Shown: in pieces, positions 36,051 to 44,484 of the stretch
How the letters are laid out: each line of letters starts with the position of its first letter
Numbering within the stretch: the first letter of the stretch is position 1
NCBI RefSeq assembly: GCF_014196535.1
Contig: NZ_JACIDU010000021.1
Span: 1-47,993 of the forward strand
Reading direction: 5' to 3'
Length of the DNA: 47,993 nucleotides
DNA from: Allorhizobium borbori
GTDB taxonomy: Bacteria > Pseudomonadota > Alphaproteobacteria > Rhizobiales > Rhizobiaceae
Notes under the pieces: model-generated
Databases searched by the model: none
What the model was told of the DNA's origin: nothing
The model's input: only the letters and a program-made list of their open reading frames with translations
Program-made: the position numbers and the translations under genes

Positions 36051-36117
36051 GGACTTGTTTCGATCGAACGGCTTCCTTTCAAAACAAGAAAACCGTTCCA
36101 CCTTTCGAGGCAAGTCC
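36051..36117. terminator. Nested inverted repeats at the 3' end of the dpp-type operon
   Basis: GGACTTG (36051) pairs with CAAGTCC (36111), and inside it GAACGG (36066) with CCGTTC (36093). Located 12 bp beyond the ATPase stop on the minus strand; a plausible folded 3' end. Confidence 0.4.
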
Positions 36118-36128
36118 AGTTCGATTCA

Positions 36129-37766
36129 TCAAAGGTCCGCGGCCTGGGAGGTCTTGCGGCCGCTTTCGATCAGGGTTCTGGTATAATTCTCGCGTGGATG
36201 CAGGAAGATCTGCTCCGTCTCCCCTTGCTCGACAATCTCGCCGTGTTTCATGACGATGGTGCGATCACATATCTGCCGGATGACTGCCAGATTGTGCGAG
36301 ATGAAAACGTAGGTCAGGTTCATTTCGGCCCGAAGCTGTTGCAGGAACTCAAGCACCTGCGCCTGTACTGAAATGTCCAGCGCCGAGGTCGGCTCGTCCA
36401 GAACGAGAAGGCGGGGATTGAGCGCAATGGCACGGGCAATGCAGACACGCTGCTTTTGCCCGCCGGAAAGCTCGTGCGGATAACGGTATTTGAACAGTCG
36501 CGGCAGTTGCACGATGTCGAGCAGAGCCTCGATGCGCGCCTCGATTTCCCGACGGCCCATCTTCGTCTGCAAACGTAGCGGCTCGCCGATGGCATCGCCG
36601 ATGGTGTGGCGCCCGTTGAGGGCAGAATGCGGGTTCTGGAAGACGAACTGCATATGCCGCCGCATCGCCCTGAGCGCCTTTTCCGAGAGGCCGGAGATAT
36701 TCTGTCCGTCGAAGATGACGTCGCCGGATGTCGGATCGATCAACCGCAGGAGCATGCGGGCAAGCGTCGATTTTCCCGAACCGCTTTCGCCGACGACCCC
36801 GAATATCTCGCCGGTACGCACAGAAAGACTGAGCGAATTCACGGCCGTGAAGTCTTCGCCGGACTGGCTGCGATAGACCTTTTTCAGATCGACCGCCTCC
36901 AGCAGAAAACGGGACTTGGCCGGTTCGCTTGCCGCGGGCCGGGCAGCAACCCTTTCCGGCGCCGCGTCGATATCCGGCACGGCCGAAAGCAGGCGCTTCG
37001 TATAGTCGTGCTGCGGGTTACTCAGAATATCCCGCGTCAGGCCTTGCTCGACGATCTCGCCCTTGTACATGACCGCACAGCGGCGGGCGACGGTTGCGAT
37101 AGCGCCAATGTCATGGCTGATCATGATGACGGTAAGGTTGAGCTTTTCGACCAGCGAATTGATGAGGTCGAGCACCTGCGCCTGAACCGTGACATCGAGC
37201 GCCGTGGTCGGTTCGTCGGCAATCAGAATGTCCGGCTTTCCCGCCAGCGCCATGGCAATGAGCACACGCTGGCGCATGCCGCCAGAAAGCTGGTGCGGAT
37301 ATTGCGAGAAGAGCATGGCCGGGTTCGGAAGGCCGACCTGATCCAGCAGTTCCTCGGTGCGGGTGCGCCGCGCTGCCTTCGGGGATACGCCGTGACCGGC
37401 GGCCTTTTCATGCGCGGCGATCACGTCCGATATCTGCCGCCCGATGGAAAACAGCGGGTTGAGATAAGTCATCGGATCCTGGAAGATCATCGAGATGCGG
37501 ATGCCACGGATCTTCGCCCATTCCTTTTCCGACAGGTTGGTGATGTTCTGCCCGTCGAAGCTGATGCCGCCCTCGATCACGCGCGCATTGCGCGGACCGA
37601 TGCCGAGCACCGAACGGACCAGAACCGTCTTGCCCGAGCCGCTCTCGCCGACGATGCCGAGCGTGTCGCCGCGATTGATGGAGAGATTGATGCCTTTCAG
37701 CACATGGACAGGGCCGTCGAACGTGTCGATATCCAGCCGGTAATCTTTGATGTCGAGCAGGCTCAT
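36129..37766 (-). CDS. Oligopeptide-class ABC transporter, fused double ATPase (DppD-DppF type)
   Basis: 545 aa from ATG 37766, which overlaps the permease stop by ATGA; the open frame upstream of it is a shadow of the permease gene. Two complete ATPase domains: first Walker [11 protein letters not shown], signature [27 protein letters not shown]; second Walker [14 protein letters not shown], signature [27 protein letters not shown]. The oligopeptide linker motif ([16 protein letters not shown]) ends the first half. One polypeptide thus supplies both motors. Last gene of the leftward operon that begins with aroM. Confidence 0.92.
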   Translation of the reverse strand: MSLLDIKDYRLDIDTFDGPVHVLKGINLSINRGDTLGIVGESGSGKTVLVRSVLGIGPRNARVIEGGISFDGQNITNLSEKEWAKIRGIRISMIFQDPMTYLNPLFSIGRQISDVIAAHEKAAGHGVSPKAARRTRTEELLDQVGLPNPAMLFSQYPHQLSGGMRQRVLIAMALAGKPDILIADEPTTALDVTVQAQVLDLINSLVEKLNLTVIMISHDIGAIATVARRCAVMYKGEIVEQGLTRDILSNPQHDYTKRLLSAVPDIDAAPERVAARPAASEPAKSRFLLEAVDLKKVYRSQSGEDFTAVNSLSLSVRTGEIFGVVGESGSGKSTLARMLLRLIDPTSGDVIFDGQNISGLSEKALRAMRRHMQFVFQNPHSALNGRHTIGDAIGEPLRLQTKMGRREIEARIEALLDIVQLPRLFKYRYPHELSGGQKQRVCIARAIALNPRLLVLDEPTSALDISVQAQVLEFLQQLRAEMNLTYVFISHNLAVIRQICDRTIVMKHGEIVEQGETEQIFLHPRENYTRTLIESGRKTSQAADL

Positions 37767-38707
37767 CGGTCGCGGCTCCTGGGATCGAGAATATCGCGCA
37801 GCCCGTCGCCCAGAAGGTTGAAGCCGAGCACGGTCAGGAAGATCGCGGCGCCCGGAAAGAGCGAATACCACCACCAGTCCGGCATATAGGTGCGTGCAAC
37901 GGAGATCATCGCGCCCCATTCCGGGGAGGGCGGCTGCGCGCCAAGGCCGATGAAGCCGAGGCTCGCTGCTGACAGGATTGCCATGCCCATGTCCATGCTC
38001 ATCTTGACGATGATCGGCGAGAGGCAATTCGGCAGAATGTGATGCCAGAGAATCCACGGGGTCCTGGCGCCGATGGAGCGCGCGGATTCGATGAAGAGTT
38101 CTTCCTTGATCGAGAGCGTCTTGGCCTCGACCAGACGCACATAACCCGGCCACCAGACAATGGAAAGCGCCAGCACGCAGTTCGTGATGCCCGGCCCCAG
38201 GGCTGCGACAATTGCCAGCGCCAGCGCCAGTCCCGGAACGGCCAGAAAAAGCTCGGTGACGCGCATGATCACGGCACGAACCCAGCCGCCGCGATATCCG
38301 GCCAGAATGCCGAGCGGCACGCCGATCAATGCGGCGATGCCGGTGATGACGACGCCGATCCACAGGGATGTGCGGGCGCCGATGATCACACGGGAGAAAA
38401 TGTCGGCGCCCATTTCATCCGTGCCGAACCAGTAGGTGCCGTTTGGTGGCAAAAGCTTGCTGGACATGTTGATCGCGCCGCTTGCGGCTTCCGGAAAAGG
38501 CACGATCCAGGGCCCGAAGGCCGCCAGCAGCAGAAAGACCACGACGAGTGAAAGACCGAGCATCGACGAAAAGCTCTTGCGGAACATATGCGCATAGAGC
38601 CGCCACTGGCGGATCTCACTTGCATGACGCTCCCTGAAGGAAAGCGGCCGTGCAGCTTCGGTGTCGTTGGATGAATTCATGGGAGGCATGGAAGTTGCCG
38701 TCATCAC
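37763..38707 (-). CDS. Oligopeptide-class ABC permease (DppC type)
   Basis: 314 aa. N-terminal cytosolic lead, one span, then YWFGTDEMGADIFSRVIIGARTSLWIG, the DppC signature. EAA loop SIKEELFIESARSIGARTPWILWHHILPNCL; C-terminal VLGFNLLGDGLRDILDPR. Overlaps both neighbours by four bases. Confidence 0.92.
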   Translation of the reverse strand: MMTATSMPPMNSSNDTEAARPLSFRERHASEIRQWRLYAHMFRKSFSSMLGLSLVVVFLLLAAFGPWIVPFPEAASGAINMSSKLLPPNGTYWFGTDEMGADIFSRVIIGARTSLWIGVVITGIAALIGVPLGILAGYRGGWVRAVIMRVTELFLAVPGLALALAIVAALGPGITNCVLALSIVWWPGYVRLVEAKTLSIKEELFIESARSIGARTPWILWHHILPNCLSPIIVKMSMDMGMAILSAASLGFIGLGAQPPSPEWGAMISVARTYMPDWWWYSLFPGAAIFLTVLGFNLLGDGLRDILDPRSRDR

Positions 38708-39711
38708 GCTTTCCTCAGGCGCGGGTCGATCCAGGCATAGGCAAGATCGACGAGCGTGTTGGCGACAATGAAGAAGAAGCCGATCATCAGCGTGACACCG
38801 ACCACCGGTTTGAAATCGGATGACAGCGCCGATGATACGGCATAGAGGCCGATGCCCGGCCAGTCGAAAACCGTCTCGACCAGGACGGTCGAGCCCAGCA
38901 TCCAGCCGAAACGCAGGCCGATCATCGCAAGCGTCGGCAGCAGGGCGTTTTTCAGCGCATAGAGCGCGACGATGCGGAAAGAAGAAATGCCGTGTGCCCG
39001 CGCCGCCACGATGTAATCCGATTGCAGCACCTCGATCATCTCGGCGCGGTTCACGCGCAGGATCGAGGCAAGGCAGGGGAAGGACAGAACGATGGCCGGC
39101 AGGATGATATGCTGAAAGGAAACCCAGAATGTCGAGAACTGTCCCGCCAGCAGGCTGTCGACAAGCAACAGTCCCGTCAGGGCCTCCGGCGGGCGGGTCA
39201 CCAGCGGCAGGCGGCCCGAGACCGGCAGCCAGCCAAGATCGACGGAAAACAGCAATTGCAGCAGGATGCCGAACCAGAAGGCGGGCAGGGCCACGCCCGA
39301 GATCGAGAAGATGCGCGTCACCTGATCGAGAGGGCCATCCTTGTAGACGGCCGACAACATGCCGAGCGGAACGCCAATGACGATGCCGAGCCCCATGGCG
39401 ACGAAAACCAGCTCCAGCGTTGCCGGCGCATAACGCAGGACTTCTTCCAGAACAGGCCGTGTCGTGATGATCGACGTGCCGAGGTCGCCGTGCGCCAGAT
39501 CGCCCATATAGACGACAAACTGCTCTGCAAGCGATTTGTCGAGGCCATATTCGGTGCGGATGGTCGCGACCATATCTTCCGTTGCGTTCGGTCCGGCCAC
39601 GAGACGGGCAGGATCACCGGGCGCCACATTCGTGATGACGAAGGTGAGGGCCGCGATACCGATCATCGTGCCGACCAGCGTCAGCACCTTGCGGAAGGCG
39701 AATGTCAGCAT
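38704..39711 (-). CDS. Oligopeptide-class ABC permease (DppB type)
   Basis: 335 aa from ATG 39711, with GGAG six bases upstream; the TTG at 39723 is less likely. Starts MLTFAFRKVLTLVGTMIGIAALTFVITNVAPGDPA, the DppB opening. EAA loop MIEVLQSDYIVAARAHGISSFRIVALYALKNALLPTL. Six hydrophobic segments. Confidence 0.92.
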   Translation of the reverse strand: MLTFAFRKVLTLVGTMIGIAALTFVITNVAPGDPARLVAGPNATEDMVATIRTEYGLDKSLAEQFVVYMGDLAHGDLGTSIITTRPVLEEVLRYAPATLELVFVAMGLGIVIGVPLGMLSAVYKDGPLDQVTRIFSISGVALPAFWFGILLQLLFSVDLGWLPVSGRLPLVTRPPEALTGLLLVDSLLAGQFSTFWVSFQHIILPAIVLSFPCLASILRVNRAEMIEVLQSDYIVAARAHGISSFRIVALYALKNALLPTLAMIGLRFGWMLGSTVLVETVFDWPGIGLYAVSSALSSDFKPVVGVTLMIGFFFIVANTLVDLAYAWIDPRLRKA

Positions 39712-39736
39712 CGTCTGCTCCAATCGTTTAAAATGC

Positions 39737-39800
39737 GCGCATGGCCTGCGGTTGGGGGCGGGCCATGCGCTTCAGTCTGGCTTTTGCAGGGCGAGCCAGA
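39737..39800 (-). repeat. Two tandem hairpins between the binding protein and DppB-type genes
   Basis: GCGCATGGCC/GGCCATGCGC at 39737-39770 (10-bp stem) and TCTGGCT/AGCCAGA at 39776-39800 (7-bp stem) fill most of the 93-bp gap. The second begins only 5 bp after the binding-protein stop. Likely control of relative subunit levels. Confidence 0.55.
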
Positions 39801-39804
39801 AAGC

Positions 39805-41397
39805 TTATTCAGCCTTTACCCACAGCGGGTAGAGATCAACCTCCCCGGTGAAGCGGACGGGGCTGAACTGGAAGCCCTGGAGATAGTCGCGGCGGGCCCA
39901 GCGGCGGTTCTGGAGCATGCCGAACACTTCCGGCTGATCGGCAACGATCTGCGTCTGGATATCGGCATAGAGCTTGGCGCGTTCGTCCCAGTTCGAGGAA
40001 GAGCGGGCCTTGTCGATCATCTCCGTAACCTTCGGGCTGTCATAGAACATCATGGCGAAATACTGGCCCCAACTGTTCTTGTGATACTGGTAGGCGACGG
40101 CATCCGGGTCCGTTGAGACCGGTGTCGTGTAGACCGAGGTCATGGCCGGCGAGGTCTCGACCTTCGAGCCGTTGGCCACCATGTTCGGCCACTGTTCCGG
40201 CTTGATCTCGACATTGATGTTCAGCGGCTTCAGGCTGTCGAGCAGGACGAGACCGATGCGGCGGGCTTCTTCAAGGCCGGCGACATGCACGTAAGGCAGG
40301 GTGATTCCGCCGTTTGGATAGGCGGATTTCGCAAGATATTCCTTGGCCTTGGCAAGATCCTTGCGCGGAATGCCGGGCACATCGATATGGCCCTTCATGG
40401 CATCCGGGATCGGGCTCGTCTCAAGGGTTGCTGCACCGTTGTAGACCTGGATCAACGCGTCGTAATCCATGGCATAGGCGATGGCCTTGCGCAGATTGAT
40501 GTCGGCGGTCGGTCCCTGCTGCGTGTTGAACTTGATGCCGAAGGTGGTCATGCCTTTGTGATCTTCGATGGCGATGCCCGGCACGCGCTTGATCTGGACG
40601 TAGTCGTCCGGCGTCAGGCCTTCCACGATATCGGCCTCACCGCGCTGAAGAGCGGCCTTCTGGGCGGCGGGCTCGCGGATGATCTTGTAGATCACGCCAG
40701 CCGGGCGGTTTGCATCGCCCTGCGGCCAGCCCTTCCAGTAATCGCTGACAGCTTCCGCTTCATAAAGGACATTCGGCTCCCACCGGCCAAGCTTGAACGG
40801 GCCGGAGCCGGCCTCGTGGTCGGTCAGCCACTTCTGGCCGTAATCGCCGTCCACTTCGTTCGCCTTCACCTGTGCGGGATTGACGATGTACCACCAGGGC
40901 AGGAAGGACAGGAACGGCGTGTAAGGGGCCTTGAGGTCGAACTTGACGGTGTAGTCGTCGACGACGGAGATGCCTTCCGGCGCCAGGAAGTCCTTGAGCA
41001 TCCAGGCGACGCCCTTGTTCAGCTTGAGGCCGCGCTCGAATGAGTAACGGATGGCTTCGGCGTTGACCGGATCACCATTATGGAACTTGGCGTTCTTGAC
41101 GAGATGGAACGTCCAGGTCTTGCCATCGGCGCTGGTTTCCCAGGATTCGGCCAGCCAGGGCTTGATGTCAGCCGGGTCGCCTTCATACTTCACGAGCGCA
41201 TCGTAGACGGCCTGCTGCATCATGCGCGTCGACCAGTCGTAGCGGATATGCGGATCGAGAACCGGGATTGCCTGACGCCCGCCGAACACGATGACATTGC
41301 CCTTGTCGGTGCGCTCGAAGGCACCGGCCGGCGTGGCGAGCACCGACGAGGCGAGCAGCCCCGCGATTGCGATATTCCTGATGATCTTGCCGAACAT
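39805..41397 (-). CDS. Oligopeptide-class periplasmic binding protein (family 5)
   Basis: 530 aa from ATG 41397, with GAGAGGGAAC upstream. Signal peptide MFGKIIRNIAIAGLLASSV with cleavage after AGA. Family 5 landmarks: DKGNVIVFGGRQAIPVLDPHIRYDWSTRMMQQAVYDALVKYEG, LAESWETSADGKTWTFHLVKNAKFHNGDPVNAEAI and INLRKAIAYAMDYDALIQVYNG (quoted in parts). Family 5 proteins bind peptides but also opines, sugars and other amides. Position after aroM and near DUF917/HyuA suggests a small cyclic amide or modified amino acid rather than general peptides. Confidence 0.88.
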   Translation of the reverse strand: MFGKIIRNIAIAGLLASSVLATPAGAFERTDKGNVIVFGGRQAIPVLDPHIRYDWSTRMMQQAVYDALVKYEGDPADIKPWLAESWETSADGKTWTFHLVKNAKFHNGDPVNAEAIRYSFERGLKLNKGVAWMLKDFLAPEGISVVDDYTVKFDLKAPYTPFLSFLPWWYIVNPAQVKANEVDGDYGQKWLTDHEAGSGPFKLGRWEPNVLYEAEAVSDYWKGWPQGDANRPAGVIYKIIREPAAQKAALQRGEADIVEGLTPDDYVQIKRVPGIAIEDHKGMTTFGIKFNTQQGPTADINLRKAIAYAMDYDALIQVYNGAATLETSPIPDAMKGHIDVPGIPRKDLAKAKEYLAKSAYPNGGITLPYVHVAGLEEARRIGLVLLDSLKPLNINVEIKPEQWPNMVANGSKVETSPAMTSVYTTPVSTDPDAVAYQYHKNSWGQYFAMMFYDSPKVTEMIDKARSSSNWDERAKLYADIQTQIVADQPEVFGMLQNRRWARRDYLQGFQFSPVRFTGEVDLYPLWVKAE

Positions 41398-41448
41398 ATC
41401 GTTCCCTCTCTTTTTGCGTGGCGTTCCGGTCATGATGATTTCAATGGC

Positions 41449-42129
41449 TTACAGCATCTGGCGCACGACACCCGCGACGAGGCGCCGTGACAACAGCACA
41501 GGCGTGTCGATCGCATCGCAAACGGCTTCATGCATGGCGGCGGAGTAGCCCATGCAATGCATCACGACGAGATCGCAACCTTCAAGCTGCTTTGCACGTT
41601 CGCCGATGTCGTCGCCGGCGTAGGGTGATGCCGAAACGAGGTGTGGCTTGCCGGGCAGCACATGACGTTCGGCGAAGTCCTTGACCTGGCGCTCCAGCGG
41701 AAGAATGACGCCCAGTTTGCGGGCAGAGGCGGCCAGCGCCTCCACGGTGGAATCCACGATACGCTGTGCTTCGATAACCAGCGTGTTGGCAAGCGGTTCG
41801 ATCCTGGTGCCGGTGCAAAGAAGCACGACGATATCGAAACCTTCACCATCGATCCGCCGCAGAAGTGCATTGAGCTTCTCTTCGGTCCGGGCCTTGGAGG
41901 TGACGATTTCCTCGCCGCTCTGAAGGCGGGTTGCAAAGGAATATTCGCCGTCGCGGGCGCGCATGGCGTCCAGTTCAGCCGGGCTCATGCCATCGAGAAC
42001 GCCGAATTCCTGAAATGCGATGCGTCCGTCAGGAAGTCCGACGGAAATCTCCGCAATCATTTCCGGCACCAGATCCACGCGCGGGGTCTGGCCGATCGTC
42101 ACAAAAGCGATTTTGGAGGTGGAAGGCAT
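41449..42129 (-). CDS. aroM: AroM-family protein (Asp/Glu/hydantoin-racemase-like fold)
   Basis: 226 aa from ATG 42129, with AGGGAACGAG upstream; an ATG six codons earlier (42147) lacks such a site. Family marks: KIAFVTIGQTPRVDLVPEM, FGVLDGMSPAEL, VVLLCTGT with C105, and VVMHCMGYS with C192. The two cysteines sit where racemase-superfamily enzymes keep their catalytic pair (inference; AroM itself has no established reaction, and E. coli aroM is known mainly as a TyrR-controlled gene). First gene of the leftward transporter operon, so its substrate is probably what the transporter brings in. Confidence 0.85.
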   Translation of the reverse strand: MPSTSKIAFVTIGQTPRVDLVPEMIAEISVGLPDGRIAFQEFGVLDGMSPAELDAMRARDGEYSFATRLQSGEEIVTSKARTEEKLNALLRRIDGEGFDIVVLLCTGTRIEPLANTLVIEAQRIVDSTVEALAASARKLGVILPLERQVKDFAERHVLPGKPHLVSASPYAGDDIGERAKQLEGCDLVVMHCMGYSAAMHEAVCDAIDTPVLLSRRLVAGVVRQML

Positions 42130-42165
42130 TTCGCTCGTTCCCTGCATTTGAGATTGCTGGCAGGA

Positions 42166-42212
42166 AACCTAGCGTCCGGACGTACCGCTTCTCTATAGGG
42201 TAATGCCCCTAG
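42166..42212 (-). promoter_or_regulatory. Shared operator plus -10-like element in front of aroM
   Basis: Read on the minus strand: CTAGGGGCATTACCCTATAG (42212-42193), 19 bases, then GCTAGGTT (42173-42166). The element is palindromic around TAGGG...CCCTA. The same 20-mer (18/20 identical), the same 19-base spacing and the same GCTAGGTT occur in front of the DUF917 gene, in the same orientation to transcription. If TAGGTT is the -10, the dyad is centred near -44.5, as for an activator next to RNA polymerase. Confidence 0.8.
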
Positions 42213-42302
42213 GTCGATGCAATTGTGTCATATATTTTGCGCCTGTTTTTTGTGCGTTTCGTGTTTTCTGCGCAAATTTATGATGCAGTCCTGATTTTCA
42301 CA

Positions 42303-43295
42303 TCAGGGGTGGCCGGCCGCAACGACCATGCGGATAAGGGCATTGGACGACGTGACTTCCATCTTTGCCATGACGTTGGAACGATGAATCTCAACCGTTT
42401 TCGGGCTGATGCCAAGCTGGCGCGCGATCGCCTTGTTCGAGAGCCCCTCCGCCACGAGCGAGAGCACCTGCCTTTCCCGTGGCGTCAGCCGTTGCAGTTT
42501 GTCGGAAAATTCCGCTGGCACGCCGGGCAATGCAACGGGATGCGTGCCATGCAGGAGAAGACGGATCGCGCTGGCAACAATCCGTCGTGCAAGTACGACA
42601 GGCTTGCCGCTCGCCTTTGCGACCGTCAACCGGTCCGCTTCGGTAAAGCTCACGGAATTCAGAACGATAATCTCCGCGTCGGCGAGATCGACAAGCGCGC
42701 CCGCGAGCGACCTCTTGTCCCCATCGGCGGCATAGCTTGCGGTGATCTTGTAGGGCGCAAGCGCCGGAATGCTCAACTCATCGATCTGCTGTTTCAATGG
42801 CTGGATGAGGCCGACGGCAGACCCGTGCGCGGCCAGCGAAATGACCGTGGATTCCATGGCGCGCTGGGCATTGACCGTCGGGCAGGTGCTTTCGAAATCC
42901 CGAAAGAGACCCGTTGACAGGATAACGACCAGATCGAACTGGTTGGGCTGGAAGGCCGCGGCGATCCTTGCCATCCGCTCTGCGATGCGCGGCTTGGAAA
43001 TGACGATGGTGCTGCCGTCAGCGAGCTTCGTTACAATGCTCGCTTCACCCGGACGCACCCTGAGGTCATCGAGTTCCGCCTGTGAAAGGCCGTCAAGCGC
43101 ACCGATTTCCCGCGCTTCGATGGGCAGGTCGAGATTTCCCAGCATGTCGTCGATGATATCGGCACGCGGCGACTGCCCGACACTGAGAAACATGACGCGG
43201 TGAGGCCGCTCCTCGATATTGGCAAAGGGTTGGGACGGGTTATGGGGAGGCGTCGGCGCGGGCAGGGACTCGGTCCTTCTGATCGTCTGGTTCAA
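42303..43295 (-). CDS. AroM-like sensor domain fused to a LuxR-type helix-turn-helix regulator
   Basis: 330 aa from TTG 43295; ATG 43193 (residue 35, at RVMFLSVGQSPRADII) is an alternative start that loses nothing of the AroM domain. Residues about 33-250 align along their length with the neighbouring AroM (VGQSPRADI; IGALDGLSQAELDDLR; ARRIVASAIRLLL). Residues 268-325 are a LuxR/NarL helix-turn-helix: LTPRERQVLSLVAEGLSNKA, then IARQLGISPKTVEIHRSNVM. Both AroM cysteines are changed: LCTG becomes LSTG (S127) and HCMGY becomes NSVSF (S214). It probably binds the pathway compound without turning it over and activates the two flanking operons. No receiver domain or membrane segment is present, so it is a one-component cytosolic regulator. 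Confidence 0.85.
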   Translation of the reverse strand: MNQTIRRTESLPAPTPPHNPSQPFANIEERPHRVMFLSVGQSPRADIIDDMLGNLDLPIEAREIGALDGLSQAELDDLRVRPGEASIVTKLADGSTIVISKPRIAERMARIAAAFQPNQFDLVVILSTGLFRDFESTCPTVNAQRAMESTVISLAAHGSAVGLIQPLKQQIDELSIPALAPYKITASYAADGDKRSLAGALVDLADAEIIVLNSVSFTEADRLTVAKASGKPVVLARRIVASAIRLLLHGTHPVALPGVPAEFSDKLQRLTPRERQVLSLVAEGLSNKAIARQLGISPKTVEIHRSNVMAKMEVTSSNALIRMVVAAGHP

Positions 43296-43333
43296 TCCGT
43301 TCTAAGGATGCTCAAATTAAAGGCAAGTCCATT

Positions 43334-43380
43334 CTAGGGGCAGTCCCCTATAGGCATCCTCCGCTTCCCGTGGCTAGGTT
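43334..43380 (+). promoter_or_regulatory. Shared operator plus -10-like element in front of the DUF917 gene
   Basis: CTAGGGGCAGTCCCCTATAG at 43334-43353 contains the perfect palindrome TAGGGG-CAGT-CCCCTA (43335-43350). After 19 bases comes GCTAGGTT at 43373-43380, then the gene start at 43405. It also lies 38 bp in front of the TTG start of the AroM-LuxR gene on the other strand, so autoregulation is possible. Confidence 0.8.
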
Positions 43381-43404
43381 CTAGCACATTTTTCGGAGGC
43401 AAAC

Positions 43405-44484
43405 ATGATCCGTGATTTCGAAGCAAGTGAGATCGACCCGCTTGCTGTTGGTGCCTGGATTCTCGGAACAGGCGGCGGCGGCAGTCCCTATCTGGCGCAA
43501 CTCAACCTGAAGAAGCTCTACAAGGACGGCAAGCGTGTCAAGCTTATCGATCCGAATGCGCTGGAAGACGGTGATGCCGTGGCCGTAGTGTCGAAGATGG
43601 GCGCGCCGCTTGTGGGGCAGGAACGTCTGGTCGACCCCGCGCATCTGGCTCGCGCGATGCAGCTTATGGAAGAATATACGGGTCGCAAGTTCCGTGCCGT
43701 GATGAGCGTCGAAATCGGCGGCGGCAATGCCCTGTCACCGTTCCTGGCCGCCGGGATGCTGGATCTTCCGGTTGTCGATGCCGATGCGATGGGCCGGGCC
43801 TATCCGGAAGCCCAGATGACGAGCTTCGCCATCGGCGACCTGCCGATGTATCCCCTGACGCTGGTCGATTGCCGTGATAACGAGGCGATCGTGGCAAAGG
43901 CGGCTTCGTGGAAGTGGATGGAACGCATTTCCCGCAAGATCTGCACCGAAGTCGGCTCGACCTCCGCCACCTGCAAAGCACCGCGCACCGGCAAGGAAGT
44001 GAAGGAATGGGGCGTGCTCCACACCGTCACCAAGGCCGTCAGTCTCGGCCGCGCCGTGCTCGAGGCCCGTGCCGCTCATACCGACCCGATTGCGGCTGTC
44101 CTGGCGCATGAAGGTGGCAAGGTTCTCTTCCGCGGCAAGGTTGCCGATGTGGACCGCACCACCACAGGCGGCTTCCTGCGTGGCGCCGCCATTCTCGAAG
44201 GGCTCGACGACGACCGTGGTTCGAAAGTGGAACTCGCTTTCCAGAACGAATGGGCGGTTGCGTTCCGTGATGGGCAGCCCATTGCCATGACGCCGGACCT
44301 CATCTGCCTTCTCGACACGGTCTCCGGCGAAGCGATTGGCACCGAAACCGTGCGCTACGGACAGCGCGTGACCGTGGTCGCCCTGCCGGCCCCGGCCGTT
44401 CTCACCAGCCCGAAGGGACTGGAGCATGTCGGCCCGCGTGCCTTTGGCTATGATCTTGATTTCAAATCGGTGTTTTCAGCATGA
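43405..44484 (+). CDS. DUF917 family protein (Pfam PF06032 type)
   Basis: 359 aa, normal length. The N-terminal GAWILGTGGGGSPYLAQLNL is the family's fingerprint; DGDAVAVVSKMGAPLVGQERL, SVEIGGGNALSPFLAAGMLDLPVVDADAMGRAYPEAQMTSF and the C-terminal HVGPRAFGYDLDF also fit (quoted in parts). As I recall, this family has been linked to S-methylthiohydantoin desulfurase activity and usually sits beside HyuA-type genes. CGGAGG precedes the ATG, and the stop overlaps the hyuA start by ATGA. Inferred step: chemistry on a hydantoin- or thiohydantoin-like ring, or help to the HyuA partner. Confidence 0.85.
   Translation: MIRDFEASEIDPLAVGAWILGTGGGGSPYLAQLNLKKLYKDGKRVKLIDPNALEDGDAVAVVSKMGAPLVGQERLVDPAHLARAMQLMEEYTGRKFRAVMSVEIGGGNALSPFLAAGMLDLPVVDADAMGRAYPEAQMTSFAIGDLPMYPLTLVDCRDNEAIVAKAASWKWMERISRKICTEVGSTSATCKAPRTGKEVKEWGVLHTVTKAVSLGRAVLEARAAHTDPIAAVLAHEGGKVLFRGKVADVDRTTTGGFLRGAAILEGLDDDRGSKVELAFQNEWAVAFRDGQPIAMTPDLICLLDTVSGEAIGTETVRYGQRVTVVALPAPAVLTSPKGLEHVGPRAFGYDLDFKSVFSA

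Noticed and set aside
37767-38363. N-terminal extension of the fused double ATPase
   Set aside because: Out-of-frame reading of the DppC-type gene; ATG 37766 overlaps the permease stop in the normal coupled way and begins the conserved ATPase fold.
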